DNA from: Idiomarinaceae bacterium HL-53
GTDB lineage: Bacteria > Pseudomonadota > Gammaproteobacteria > Enterobacterales > Alteromonadaceae
Length of the DNA: 64,000 nt
Reading direction: 5' to 3'
Assembly (NCBI GenBank): GCA_001458075.1
Contig: LN899469.1
Span: 1,710,659-1,774,658, forward strand
Shown: positions 22,242 through 30,600 of the stretch, piece by piece
Numbering within the stretch: position 1 is the stretch's first letter
Layout of the letters: each line of letters starts with the position of its first letter
Notes under the pieces: model-generated
What the model saw: the letters and a program-made list of their open reading frames with translations, nothing else
Databases searched by the model: none
Told to the model about the DNA's origin: nothing
Position numbers and translations under genes: made by a program

Positions 22242-23006
22242 TTATGCCGAGTCTTTCCACTTTCTAATCGCTGCGAACACCTCAGTTTGATCGGTTAATT
22301 CTGCGCCTATAAATTGGCTTGCTGCTTGCTGCACGGAAGCAACTTGAGTTCGAAGAAAGGGATTCGTGGCAAGCTCTGTGACAAGTAATGAAGGAACTGT
22401 CGCTAGTGCGTACTCGCGCATAGATTGTACCGTGCGAGCGCGTTCCAATAAGGCCTGATTTTGCGGCTCTACTTGTAATGCGAAACGCAAATTTGCGGTT
22501 GTATATTCATGCGCGCAAAACACTTGAGTTGTGCTTGGGAGAGCGCCGAGTTTTGCCAACGACTCGGTAAACTGTTTCGGAGAACCTTCAAACATTCTTC
22601 CGCACCCTCCGGCAAAAAGTGTGTCACCACAAAACAAATAGGGAGCAGCATAGAAAGCAATATGGTCTAACGTGTGACCCGGGCACTCAATAACTTCAAA
22701 GTCTGGAAAACCTCGCCCGAGCCTTACTTGATCGCCTTCGCTTACCACCTGACTAATTCCATTAATGTTAGGGTTCTTGGGGCCATAAACGGGTATTGGA
22801 TAGCGCTCCAGTAAGGGGACAATGCCGCCGGTGTGGTCTGCGTGATGGTGAGTAATGAGCATGGCAACCGGAGTGAGGCTTGAGGCCTCTAATTCTTTGA
22901 TGACGGGCGTCGCGTCGCCGGGATCGACAATCACGGCCTCTTGTTGCTCATTAACTAGCACCCAAATGAAATTATCTTTGAATGCCGACAGTCTTAGGAT
23001 TCGCAT
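22242..23006 (-). CDS. gloB: Hydroxyacylglutathione hydrolase (glyoxalase II)
   Basis: 254 residues of the metallo-beta-lactamase fold. It hydrolyses S-lactoylglutathione to lactate and glutathione in methylglyoxal detoxification. The binuclear metal motif THHHADHTGG is present, followed by the later metal ligands in ECPGHTLDH and FCGDTLFAGGCGRMFEG and the glyoxalase-II C-terminal helix domain (CAHEYTTANLRFA). The length matches E. coli GloB (251). mltD lies downstream on the same strand and a methyltransferase gene divergently upstream, a standard arrangement. Confidence 0.95.
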   Translation of the reverse strand: MRILRLSAFKDNFIWVLVNEQQEAVIVDPGDATPVIKELEASSLTPVAMLITHHHADHTGGIVPLLERYPIPVYGPKNPNINGISQVVSEGDQVRLGRGFPDFEVIECPGHTLDHIAFYAAPYLFCGDTLFAGGCGRMFEGSPKQFTESLAKLGALPSTTQVFCAHEYTTANLRFALQVEPQNQALLERARTVQSMREYALATVPSLLVTELATNPFLRTQVASVQQAASQFIGAELTDQTEVFAAIRKWKDSA

Positions 23007-23052
23007 GGAGACTCCTTATTGCTATGCTTAGGTCAGTATAAGAGGAATCACT

Positions 23053-23784
23053 ATGTTTTTGAAACCCGCAAGGCAAGCAGAAAAGCGCTTTGGACCCAGA
23101 GCTTGGGAAGACTTCGAGCATGGCGACTGGTGGTATAGTGCCCTTGCAGCATGGTTGAAGCAGCAAGATCCTATCGTTTTTGGCGAATTAATGGTGACCC
23201 TTGGGGGCGTTGAGGTTCCATGGCCAGATTCCCGTATTAAGTGCCACTACAGTGTTGCGCCATGGGCTGGTTTACATGTACAGGCCGATTGGCATGCACT
23301 TCCGTTTCTGGAGGAGTCGGTGGACTGGGTTGAACTACCTTTTGTTTTGGAGTACGTGAGTGATCCCCACCGAGTTTTGCGTGAAGCAGACCGAATGCTG
23401 CGGGCAGATGGTCATCTTTTGGTGGTGAGTAACAATCCAATCGGATTACATAACTCAGCTCGAATCATGCCAAAGTTGCGCCAAAGGGTGCCGTGGAGCA
23501 GTCGACTTTTTTCTTCAGCTCGGATTAAAGACTGGTTGGCGTTGCTAAATTATGAAGTGATTCATCAAGGGTATTTTGGTCCGGGTTGTCCATGGCCCTC
23601 TGGGCAAGAAATGCCGTTAACTGAGCGCCTGTTATATCAAAAGCTACCGATGTTGTCGGCCGGTTATGTACTCATTGCTCGTAAACGAGAGTGGCCATTG
23701 ACTTGGAGCCGGAGCCAATTGCGCTCGGCGCAAAGGATTCGGGAAGGCAATATTGTGCCTGTTGGCCGCCAAGCATCGAGCTAA
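23053..23784 (+). CDS. SAM-dependent methyltransferase (YafS-like)
   Basis: 243 residues with the class I methyltransferase pattern of the family found beside gloB in many gammaproteobacteria (YafS in E. coli). The post-motif segment DWVELPFVLEYVSDPHRVLREADRMLRADGHLLVVSNNP is seen, where VLEY replaces the more common DVLEH. The glycine-rich SAM motif near the N-terminus is weak, as usual in this group. The substrate is unknown. It is divergent from gloB with 46 bases between. In relatives rnhA and dnaQ usually follow directly, but here a 5.5-kb cassette intervenes. Confidence 0.8.
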   Translation: MFLKPARQAEKRFGPRAWEDFEHGDWWYSALAAWLKQQDPIVFGELMVTLGGVEVPWPDSRIKCHYSVAPWAGLHVQADWHALPFLEESVDWVELPFVLEYVSDPHRVLREADRMLRADGHLLVVSNNPIGLHNSARIMPKLRQRVPWSSRLFSSARIKDWLALLNYEVIHQGYFGPGCPWPSGQEMPLTERLLYQKLPMLSAGYVLIARKREWPLTWSRSQLRSAQRIREGNIVPVGRQASS

Positions 23785-23846
23785 CTGTACTAGGTGTCGG
23801 TTTTATTTCGTTGTAGGATAGTCTCGAATCTATTAATGGAGGTGTT

Positions 23847-24248
23847 ATGAAAACAGCACAACAGCTAGTGGCAGACGCCAAAGCGCATATCAAAGAAATG
23901 AGTATTGATGAGCTAGAAGCAAAGCTTGAAGCGAATAGCGAGTCACTGGTCATTGATGTACGTGAACCCGCAGAGTTCTCGGGCGGCCATATACCTCATG
24001 CGGTAAATTTGCCTCGTGGTATCTTAGAATTTCAACTTGCGTCACTACCACAAGTAGCCTCAGCAGGTTGCGCACCAGAAATTGCATTGGAGCAGATCCG
24101 AAGTAATCCTGTTTACTTGATCTGTCGCACAGGGGGCCGGAGTGCATTAGCCGCCTATTCACTGCAGCAAATGGGGTTTGAGCAGGTTTATTCAGTTGCT
24201 GGAGGCATGACTGCATGGGATGCCGCTGGAAAGGCGATGAAAAAGTAA
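23847..24248 (+). CDS. Rhodanese-like sulfurtransferase
   Basis: 133 residues, one rhodanese domain without a signal peptide. The domain begins VIDVREPAEFSGGHIPHAVNLPRG and carries active-site Cys93 in the loop CRTGGRS, which forms the persulfide intermediate. A short helical extension precedes it. Clear ribosome site GGAGGTG before the ATG. It is followed by its own terminator, then an ArsR repressor and a YgaP-type membrane protein. In E. coli a rhodanese domain is fused to that membrane segment (YgaP) and paired with the repressor YgaV; here the parts are separate genes. A role in sulfane-sulfur handling is inferred. Confidence 0.88.
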   Translation: MKTAQQLVADAKAHIKEMSIDELEAKLEANSESLVIDVREPAEFSGGHIPHAVNLPRGILEFQLASLPQVASAGCAPEIALEQIRSNPVYLICRTGGRSALAAYSLQQMGFEQVYSVAGGMTAWDAAGKAMKK

Positions 24249-24297
24249 ACCCGAAGTTCATTTATTTACACAATTAAGCTTGACTAGAAGGGCCTTG

Positions 24298-24328
24298 AAA
24301 CGTCAGAGTTCGCTTTGGCGTTTTTTTT
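24298..24328 (+). terminator. Rho-independent terminator after the rhodanese gene
   Basis: AAACGTCA at 24298-24305 pairs with TGGCGTTT (one G-U pair), and a run of eight Ts ends at 24328. It separates the rhodanese gene from the arsR transcript. Confidence 0.75.
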
Positions 24329-24337
24329 AATGTGCCA

Positions 24338-24365
24338 TTGACTTTATATTAATATCTGCTAATTT
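24338..24365 (+). promoter_or_regulatory. Candidate promoter and operator of the arsR-RND operon
   Basis: TTGACT at 24338-24343 and TAATTT at 24360-24365 are spaced by 16 bases. Inside the spacer ATATTAATAT at 24346-24355 is a perfect palindrome, a good place for a repressor encoded by the next gene. The -10 is very near the first ATG (24373), so a short leader or another start point is possible. Confidence 0.45.
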
Positions 24366-24378
24366 AAGAAGCATGCAA

Positions 24379-24684
24379 ATGACCACAATATCGATTCAAC
24401 AAATGCAGCAAAATGCAGCTGCTGCCGAAAACCTGCTCAAGTCGCTGGCAAATAGCCACCGACTCATGGTGTTGTGCCACTTGGTAGGTGATGAGCTTTC
24501 CGTGGGTGAACTTGAATCGAAGTTAGGGATATCTCAATCTTCGTTGTCGCAACACCTAGCCAAATTGCGAGGCCAAGGCATTGTTGGCTACCGGAAAGAG
24601 GGAACCACGGTTTTCTACAAGATTGTTGATAAAAAGGCATCACTCATTTTGGAGTCGCTGTATGGGCTCTATTGTGGTGACTAA
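24379..24684 (+). CDS. ArsR-family repressor with two conserved cysteines (BigR/SqrR/YgaV type)
   Basis: 101 residues with a winged helix-turn-helix (ELESKLGISQSSLSQHLAKLRGQGIV, then the wing YRKEGTTVFYKI). Two cysteines, Cys33 in VLCHLVGD and Cys99 at the C-terminus (LYGLYCGD), sit where BigR, SqrR and YgaV have the pair that forms a tetrasulfide bridge and releases DNA on persulfide. No metal-type CxC site of ArsR or SmtB is present. An ATG at 24373 is also possible; I prefer 24379 because AAGAAG stands seven bases before it. It heads a set with a YgaP-like membrane protein and an RND pump, which it probably represses. Confidence 0.85.
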   Translation: MTTISIQQMQQNAAAAENLLKSLANSHRLMVLCHLVGDELSVGELESKLGISQSSLSQHLAKLRGQGIVGYRKEGTTVFYKIVDKKASLILESLYGLYCGD

Positions 24685-24741
24685 AGTGAAGTAAAATTTT
24701 TTGCGCTTATTTATTACGTTGTTCTAATTTAAGGAGATGTT

Positions 24742-24945
24742 ATGAATATCGATCGTTTTGTGTTGGCATTTGCTGGTTTTATGGTGCTTCTTTCGGCGCT
24801 ATTAAGCTGGCAAGTAAGCGAATGGTGGCTATTATTAACAGCATTCGTTGGGCTTAACCTGTTTCAAAGTGCATTTACTGGTTTTTGTCCATTAGCAAAG
24901 ATCCTAAAAGCATTTGGTTTACAGCCAGGGCACGCGTTTAAATAA
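24742..24945 (+). CDS. Small inner-membrane protein, YgaP transmembrane/DUF2892 family
   Basis: 67 residues with two transmembrane helices ([18 protein letters not shown] and [18 protein letters not shown]) and the family motif [11 protein letters not shown] with Cys49. The same unit forms the C-terminal membrane part of E. coli YgaP, which is fused to a rhodanese domain and implicated in moving thiocyanate or sulfur across the membrane. AAGGAG lies before the ATG. It stands 57 bases after arsR and 30 bases before the RND gene, so it belongs to that operon. It may hand sulfur species to the pump or export them itself; this is inferred. Confidence 0.85.
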   Translation: MNIDRFVLAFAGFMVLLSALLSWQVSEWWLLLTAFVGLNLFQSAFTGFCPLAKILKAFGLQPGHAFK

Positions 24946-24975
24946 TTCAAAGAAGCGAAACACGAGGAGTGCACG

Positions 24976-27900
24976 ATGCAGGCAAATCGTAAACAAGGCG
25001 TCATAGGCTGGTTCCTGGGGAGTACGTTCCCGCCTATATTTATTGTGTTCGCCTTGGTGGCTGGCTTTGTTGCACTTTTACTCACGCCACGTGAGGAAGA
25101 TCCACAAATCGTCGTTCCGATGGCCGATATCTTAGTATCGGCCCCCGGGCTCTCTGCTCAACAAATGGCAACTCAAGTCACAGAGCCTCTAGAGCGTCTG
25201 GTATCTCAGATTGATGGTGTCGAATATGTTTATTCGCAGTCGAATCGAGATCAAGCCATGGTGACCGTTCGATTTTTCGTTGGTGAGGGTCGCGAAGACT
25301 CTTTGGTAAAGCTTTATAACAAACTTTATTCCCATCAAGACGAGATTCCGAGTTTTGTTTCGAGTTGGGTGATTAAACCCGTTGAAATTGACGATGTGCC
25401 GATTGTGGTGGCTGCGCTTTATTCAACCGACGCAGATAAGACCGACTCTTTTGCTCTGCGGCGTATCGCCGAGCAAGCAACTCAAAAGTTAAAAGCTATT
25501 CCGCATACGAACCGCGTCGATGTTGTTGGAGGGCAGTCACGACGCGTTGAAATTGGTATTGATAGCATTGCTCTTGCGGCCCATAACACTTCTATCGATG
25601 ATATTGAGCGTGCATTAAGTGCAAGTAATAGCCAACAGTCAGTGGGTGCCATCCAACAAGAAGATAGTCGTATTATTGTACAAAGTGGCGAGTTTGTTCG
25701 TTCAGCGCAAGAACTCGCTGCGTTGGTTGTAAATGTTGTAAATGGCAGACCGGTCTACCTACAAGACGTCGCGACGGTGTCCGACGGTGCAGCAACACCT
25801 CAAGATTACACGTTTTACTACCCGGGCGGGACGTCGAATGGTCAACAGTACCCCGCCGTCTTTCTTGCGGTCGCGAAGCAAAAAGGTGCGAACGCGGTAT
25901 CGGTTGCTGAGGCAGTCTTGGCTGAACTCGAAACATTAGAGGCCGAGTGGTTGCCTAACAACGTGGAGTTCGATGTCATTAGGAACTACGGCGAAACGGC
26001 TGATGCGAAGGTGAAGGAGCTCGTTTCTAGTTTAGTGGTCGCGATTATCGTGGTGGTCGTTTTCGTCGGACTCTTCTTGAATTGGCGTGCTGCCGCGGTG
26101 GTCGCAATTGCGATTCCAATTAGTTACGGCGCCACGCTGGGTATGGATTTACTGTTCGGCTACAGCATTAATCGCGTCACCATGTTTGCACTGATCCTTG
26201 CGCTCGGCTTGATTGTCGATGATCCGATTGCCGCCATCGACAACATCGAGCGTCATATGTCGGCTGCTGGAGCGAAAACGAAGCAAAGTATTATCGCAGG
26301 TATGGTGGAGATTCGTAGCGCACTCCTCATGTCAACGATAGCGATTATTATCGTGTTCACGCCTATGTTTTTCATTACGGGTATGATGGGCCCATATATG
26401 GCGCCTATGGCTTTCAATGTGCCCATCGCTGTTATTTTCTCTACGATTACAGCGTTTCTCGTGACCCCATGGTTGGCATGGAAGATTATGCGTGTTGCGG
26501 AAAACAAAGGGGTCTACGATCCATCGAATTCGTTGCTTTATCGTGGTTATCGCAAAGTTTTAGAGCCGGTAATCAAGAACGCGAAGCGCAGAAAACTATT
26601 CCTTTGGGGTGTGTTTGGCTTGTTTATCCTAGCAGCAATACTTCCTGCACTGCGTTTAGTGCCTCTGAAGTTGTTACCCCATGACAACAAAAATGAGTTT
26701 CAGGTGATAGTAAATATGCCCGAGGGTACTGCCTTAGAGAGAACAAATGCGACTTTGAGTGTATTTGCAGAATATCTACAGCGCGTGCCGGAAATCGAAT
26801 CGATTTCAAGTTTTGCTGGTGTGCCATCGCCGATGGACTTTAACGGTATGGTGCGACATTACTTCAGACGTGCGCAAGGCTATCAGGGTGAACTGCGTAT
26901 TGTGTTGGTCGATAAATTCGAGCGTGCGATGCAGTCGAATGAACTTGTGACACGCTTACGTGATGATTTAGAAAGTATTGCGAGAGCGCAAGGTGCGCAA
27001 ATTGAGCTGGTGCAAATGCCTCCAGGACCTCCTGTATTAGCAACACTTGTCGCGGAAGTTTATGGTAGTGATCGAACTTCTTATAACGAACTTGAACACG
27101 CTGCTAACACGGTTGCAGAGCGTCTCGGCCGCGAAGATTTAGTGAGTCAGGTAGATACGTCTGTTCCCGCAGACCAGCGTGTATGGCGCTTTATTGTCGA
27201 TCAAGAGAAGGCGGCTCGTTCGGGCATTGCAGCGAGCGATGTGCATCGTACATTAAGCGCAGCAATCGATGGTCGCGTTGTCGATTACTTGCAGCTCCCT
27301 GAAGAAGTAAATCCGCTTCCTATCGAAGTGCGCTTGCCAATTGATCAGCGTGACAGCCTCGATTATCTGCTTTCACTGAATGTGAGAGGTCAACAGGGTT
27401 ATGTTTTAAACCCTCAATCCTCTGGCGTGGAACCGGCGCCTGCACCGCTAGTGTCTATTGCCGAACTCGGAGAGTTTGTTGAAGTGGAGCACGACCGACC
27501 GATTTTTCACAAAAATTTGCGGCCGGTAGTATACGTTTATGGAGAGGTGACGGGCAGAGTTCCAGCAAATGCAGTGGTTGACATGATGGCCGATCAAAAT
27601 ACCGAGCGAGATAACTATCGGAGTGCTTGGCAGAGAACTTATTTGACCAACGGTTCAGGTTTTGGCTGGCAAGTACCAGAAGATATTGATGTGGTGTGGA
27701 GTGGCGAAGGTGAGTGGAAGATCACGATCGATGTATTTCGTGATCTCGGCATTGCTTATGGCGTGGCCTTACTCGGTGTTTATGTGGTGATGGTATTGCA
27801 AACCGGCTTAAAGGCGGTGTCGGGCATTATGATGTTATCCATACCCTTGACGATTATTGGCATTATGCCGGGATTTTGGTTTCTAAATATGTTCGCAGCA

Positions 27901-28290
27901 GATATCGGGCGTTATCCAAATCCAACATTGTTCACTGCCACGGCGATGATTGGGATGATTGCACTCGCAGGGATTGTGGTGAGGAATGCACTGATTCTCA
28001 TTGAATTTATTCAACAACGATTACAAACCGGATGCGACTTAAAAGAGGCATTGTTTGATGCGGGAGCAGCCAGAACAAGACCCATCTTGCTAACCGCAGG
28101 AACCACGATGTTAGCGAATATCGTGATTACTTTAGACCCTATTTTCAATGGTTTGGCTTGGGCTGTCATTTTTGGGATTACCGCGTCGACGCTGTTTACA
28201 CTTGTCGTGATCCCCGTCGTTTATTACAGCATGTATCACGACACACCGGGTCATGGTTTACCCCAGCCGATCGCACAAGAAGAGAATTAA
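24976..28290 (+). CDS. RND-family efflux permease in the sulfur-related cassette
   Basis: 1104 residues of the AcrB/HAE-like resistance-nodulation-division family. An N-terminal helix (FPPIFIVFALVAGFVALLL), a large periplasmic loop, a block of helices and a second repeat are visible. The proton-relay aspartates are D415 and D416 in LIVDDPIAAIDNIE; the usual Ala after DD is Pro here. GAGGAG precedes the ATG. Its membrane-fusion partner follows rather than precedes it, with a 17-base gap, and no TolC-like gene is nearby. RND genes next to rhodanese and two-cysteine ArsR genes suggest export linked to sulfide or persulfide stress, but the substrate is unknown. Confidence 0.9.
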   Translation: MQANRKQGVIGWFLGSTFPPIFIVFALVAGFVALLLTPREEDPQIVVPMADILVSAPGLSAQQMATQVTEPLERLVSQIDGVEYVYSQSNRDQAMVTVRFFVGEGREDSLVKLYNKLYSHQDEIPSFVSSWVIKPVEIDDVPIVVAALYSTDADKTDSFALRRIAEQATQKLKAIPHTNRVDVVGGQSRRVEIGIDSIALAAHNTSIDDIERALSASNSQQSVGAIQQEDSRIIVQSGEFVRSAQELAALVVNVVNGRPVYLQDVATVSDGAATPQDYTFYYPGGTSNGQQYPAVFLAVAKQKGANAVSVAEAVLAELETLEAEWLPNNVEFDVIRNYGETADAKVKELVSSLVVAIIVVVVFVGLFLNWRAAAVVAIAIPISYGATLGMDLLFGYSINRVTMFALILALGLIVDDPIAAIDNIERHMSAAGAKTKQSIIAGMVEIRSALLMSTIAIIIVFTPMFFITGMMGPYMAPMAFNVPIAVIFSTITAFLVTPWLAWKIMRVAENKGVYDPSNSLLYRGYRKVLEPVIKNAKRRKLFLWGVFGLFILAAILPALRLVPLKLLPHDNKNEFQVIVNMPEGTALERTNATLSVFAEYLQRVPEIESISSFAGVPSPMDFNGMVRHYFRRAQGYQGELRIVLVDKFERAMQSNELVTRLRDDLESIARAQGAQIELVQMPPGPPVLATLVAEVYGSDRTSYNELEHAANTVAERLGREDLVSQVDTSVPADQRVWRFIVDQEKAARSGIAASDVHRTLSAAIDGRVVDYLQLPEEVNPLPIEVRLPIDQRDSLDYLLSLNVRGQQGYVLNPQSSGVEPAPAPLVSIAELGEFVEVEHDRPIFHKNLRPVVYVYGEVTGRVPANAVVDMMADQNTERDNYRSAWQRTYLTNGSGFGWQVPEDIDVVWSGEGEWKITIDVFRDLGIAYGVALLGVYVVMVLQTGLKAVSGIMMLSIPLTIIGIMPGFWFLNMFAADIGRYPNPTLFTATAMIGMIALAGIVVRNALILIEFIQQRLQTGCDLKEALFDAGAARTRPILLTAGTTMLANIVITLDPIFNGLAWAVIFGITASTLFTLVVIPVVYYSMYHDTPGHGLPQPIAQEEN

Positions 28291-28307
28291 TTGAGGAGCC
28301 TCTAGAA

Positions 28308-29366
28308 ATGGATAAGAAACGTATTGTTAGTTTTGGCCTGGCGATAGTGGGCTTAGTTCTCATGTTCACGATACTGGCAGGCAGCTGGATATCGAAAGTC
28401 GATAGCGATTTATTAGCGTCGACTTCTACCCATCAGCAAGCAGAGGCGATTGCACAGAGGGTCAGTATTCCTCATTTCCGCCATTTCAGCGGACAATTAC
28501 AAGCACGCCAAGTTTCGTCTGTAGCGGCGAGAATTACTGCGCGCGTTGCAGACGTACTTGTTGATGCTGGCGATTCGGTACGTGCAGGGGACGTGCTATT
28601 ACGTTTAGAAAATGATGATTTAAGTGCCCGGGTGCGTCAGCAGGAGCAGGCGTTAGCGGGAGCACAGGCGCGTGCAAACGAGGCTCGCAGTACCTTTCAA
28701 AGAACGCAATCATTGGTTGCACAGGGTCTGCTTCCGAGTGCGAATTTGGACGAAGCTGTGGCAGCGAGAGATACAGCGGAGGCTGAATTGAGCCGTGCGC
28801 GTGAAGCACTTGCTGAGGCGCAAACAAGTGAGAATTTTAGTGTGATCGTGGCACCATTCGATGGTGTGGTGAGTGAACGAAATGTATTTACAGGTGATAT
28901 TGCAGCGCCTGGTATGACGCTTGTTGGTGTGTATGCTCCAGATTCTCTAAGATTGGAGGCCGATGTAAGTGAATCTGCATTGCGTGCGATTGGTTTGGGC
29001 AATGTGATAGCCGTGCATTTAGATGCATTAGATAGAACGGTTCAGGGGGTTGTCAACGAAATTGAGCCTGCGGCGGATCCCGGCTCACGCAGCTTTACGG
29101 TGCGTATTAGCCTTGCTGAGACGAACGAACTGTATCCTGGAATGTACGGTGAAATACGTGTGGCCATCGCAGATCGAGAAAGGCTCATGATACCCAAGCG
29201 CTTAGTTTCAACGTTGGGGCAACTCAATTATGCCTATGTATTGAATAACGACAGCCAGCGCGAACGGAGATTTATTCGTTTAGGTGAAACGTTTGAGTAT
29301 CAGAATGAGCCTTGGGTTGAGATACTCGCGGGTGTTCAAGTGGGTGAGTCGCTCTTAAAACCTTGA
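28308..29366 (+). CDS. RND efflux membrane-fusion (periplasmic adaptor) protein
   Basis: 352 residues from the ATG at 28308, which has GAGGAG upstream. One N-terminal membrane or signal segment ([20 protein letters not shown]) is followed by the halves of a lipoyl-like domain ([26 protein letters not shown] and [18 protein letters not shown]), an alpha-hairpin with [11 protein letters not shown], and beta-barrel and membrane-proximal domains. It would link the permease just upstream to an outer-membrane channel. Its 3' end overlaps the converging rnhA by 31 bases, which marks the downstream edge of the cassette. Confidence 0.9.
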   Translation: MDKKRIVSFGLAIVGLVLMFTILAGSWISKVDSDLLASTSTHQQAEAIAQRVSIPHFRHFSGQLQARQVSSVAARITARVADVLVDAGDSVRAGDVLLRLENDDLSARVRQQEQALAGAQARANEARSTFQRTQSLVAQGLLPSANLDEAVAARDTAEAELSRAREALAEAQTSENFSVIVAPFDGVVSERNVFTGDIAAPGMTLVGVYAPDSLRLEADVSESALRAIGLGNVIAVHLDALDRTVQGVVNEIEPAADPGSRSFTVRISLAETNELYPGMYGEIRVAIADRERLMIPKRLVSTLGQLNYAYVLNNDSQRERRFIRLGETFEYQNEPWVEILAGVQVGESLLKP

Positions 29367-29815
29367 TCTTCGCGCGTGGGGGAGCTCGCTGCCTCACGCG
29401 CAAGCTCATCGCAGCGCTCATTTTCTGGATGTCCGGAATGCCCTTTCACCCAGTGCCAACGAATGTGATGCTTCGAGCTCGCTGCATCCAATCTCTGCCA
29501 TAAGTCGACGTTCTTTACGGGCTTCTTTTGACTTGTGCGCCAAGCATTTTCTCTCCAGTTATCAATCCACTGTGTAATGCCTTGTCGAACGTACTGACTA
29601 TCGGTCCACAACTCTACTTTGCAGGCTTGGTTGAGTGATTCAAGTGCCACAATCGCTGCCATCAGCTCCATGCGGTTATTGGTTGTGAGGTGAAAACCAC
29701 CCTTAAGTTCTTTTTGATGCTTACCGTACTTTAGTACCGCACCATAGCCTCCAGGACCGGGGTTTCCCAAACATGAACCATCCGTGTAGATGAATACTTC
29801 TTTTTTACCAGCCAT
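29336..29815 (-). CDS. rnhA: Ribonuclease HI
   Basis: 159 residues (E. coli 155). It degrades RNA in RNA-DNA hybrids with two metal ions. The catalytic carboxylates are in [37 protein letters not shown] and [12 protein letters not shown], that is the D-E-D-D set. I chose ATG 29815 ([13 protein letters not shown]) because it gives the family length; ATGs at 29830 and 29839 are possible but run into the dnaQ control region. Divergent from dnaQ, a widely conserved pairing. The last 31 bases overlap the converging adaptor gene. Confidence 0.95.
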   Translation of the reverse strand: MAGKKEVFIYTDGSCLGNPGPGGYGAVLKYGKHQKELKGGFHLTTNNRMELMAAIVALESLNQACKVELWTDSQYVRQGITQWIDNWRENAWRTSQKKPVKNVDLWQRLDAASSKHHIRWHWVKGHSGHPENERCDELAREAASSPTREDQGFKSDSPT

Positions 29816-29868
29816 GGTTGCTGTTACCATTGTCTTCATTTGGCAAAGAGTATACGTGGCGAAAACAA

Positions 29869-30600
29869 ATGACTCAATTCGAAGCTCCGAAAAGACAAAT
29901 TATTCTGGATACAGAAACAACCGGCATTAATCCGCAAGAAGGACATCGGGTGATTGAAATTGGTTGTGTGGAGATGATTGATCGCAAGCTTACAGGCAAT
30001 CACTTTCATGTGTACATTAACCCAGAGCGCGTTGTGGACCAAGGCGCAATTGATGTGCATGGTATTACGAATGAGTTTCTTGAAGACAAGCCTGTTTTTG
30101 CGCAAATTGTCGATGGTTTTATTGACTTTATTCATGGCGCAGAGCTCGTGATTCATAATGCACCGTTCGATGTTGGATTTTTAAACCACGAGTTTTCTCT
30201 ATTGAGCCCGTCGCCAGGGACTATTGCAGATTTCTCAACCGTATTCGATACGCTTACCTTTGCTCGCCAAAAATATCCGGGTCAGAGAGCAAGCCTCGAT
30301 GCTTTATGTAAGCGCTACGATATTGATAACTCGCATCGAACGTTGCACGGAGCACTTCTTGATGCCGAGATTTTAGCCGATGTTTATCTGTTTCTAACGG
30401 GCGGTCAAAAGAAACTCGGGTTTCAAGGAAATACCCAGGATAGCCAAAATGAAGCCTCGAATGAGGTTGAAAAATTAGATTTAAATCGCTCGAATCTTAA
30501 GGTTTTGCGCGCTTCTGCCGAAGAACTAGAGAGCCATCAAGAATATTTAGCTGCATTGGCCAAGAATGGAGAATGCCTTTGGTCGTCTTTAGAATCTTAG
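29869..30600 (+). CDS. dnaQ: DNA polymerase III epsilon subunit (3'-5' proofreading exonuclease)
   Basis: 243 residues (E. coli 243). The exonuclease motifs are Exo[11 protein letters not shown], Exo[15 protein letters not shown] and Exo[18 protein letters not shown], with HRTLHGA supplying the catalytic His. The C-terminal tail after about 190 is the region that binds the alpha subunit (dnaE at 34601). The ATG at 29869 gives the family N-terminus; an upstream in-frame ATG at 29818 overlaps the rnhA start. The next gene starts inside its last 28 bases. Confidence 0.95.
   Translation: MTQFEAPKRQIILDTETTGINPQEGHRVIEIGCVEMIDRKLTGNHFHVYINPERVVDQGAIDVHGITNEFLEDKPVFAQIVDGFIDFIHGAELVIHNAPFDVGFLNHEFSLLSPSPGTIADFSTVFDTLTFARQKYPGQRASLDALCKRYDIDNSHRTLHGALLDAEILADVYLFLTGGQKKLGFQGNTQDSQNEASNEVEKLDLNRSNLKVLRASAEELESHQEYLAALAKNGECLWSSLES

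Noticed and set aside
24676-24741. The gap between arsR and the YgaP-type gene as a possible small gene or regulatory RNA
   Set aside because: Only AT-rich sequence and a ribosome site are seen; no structure or frame that stands out.
23847-29366. Idea that the rhodanese-RND cassette is a transposon or integron
   Set aside because: No transposase, integrase, terminal repeats or tRNA-adjacent attachment site is seen at its edges; the base composition looks like its surroundings.
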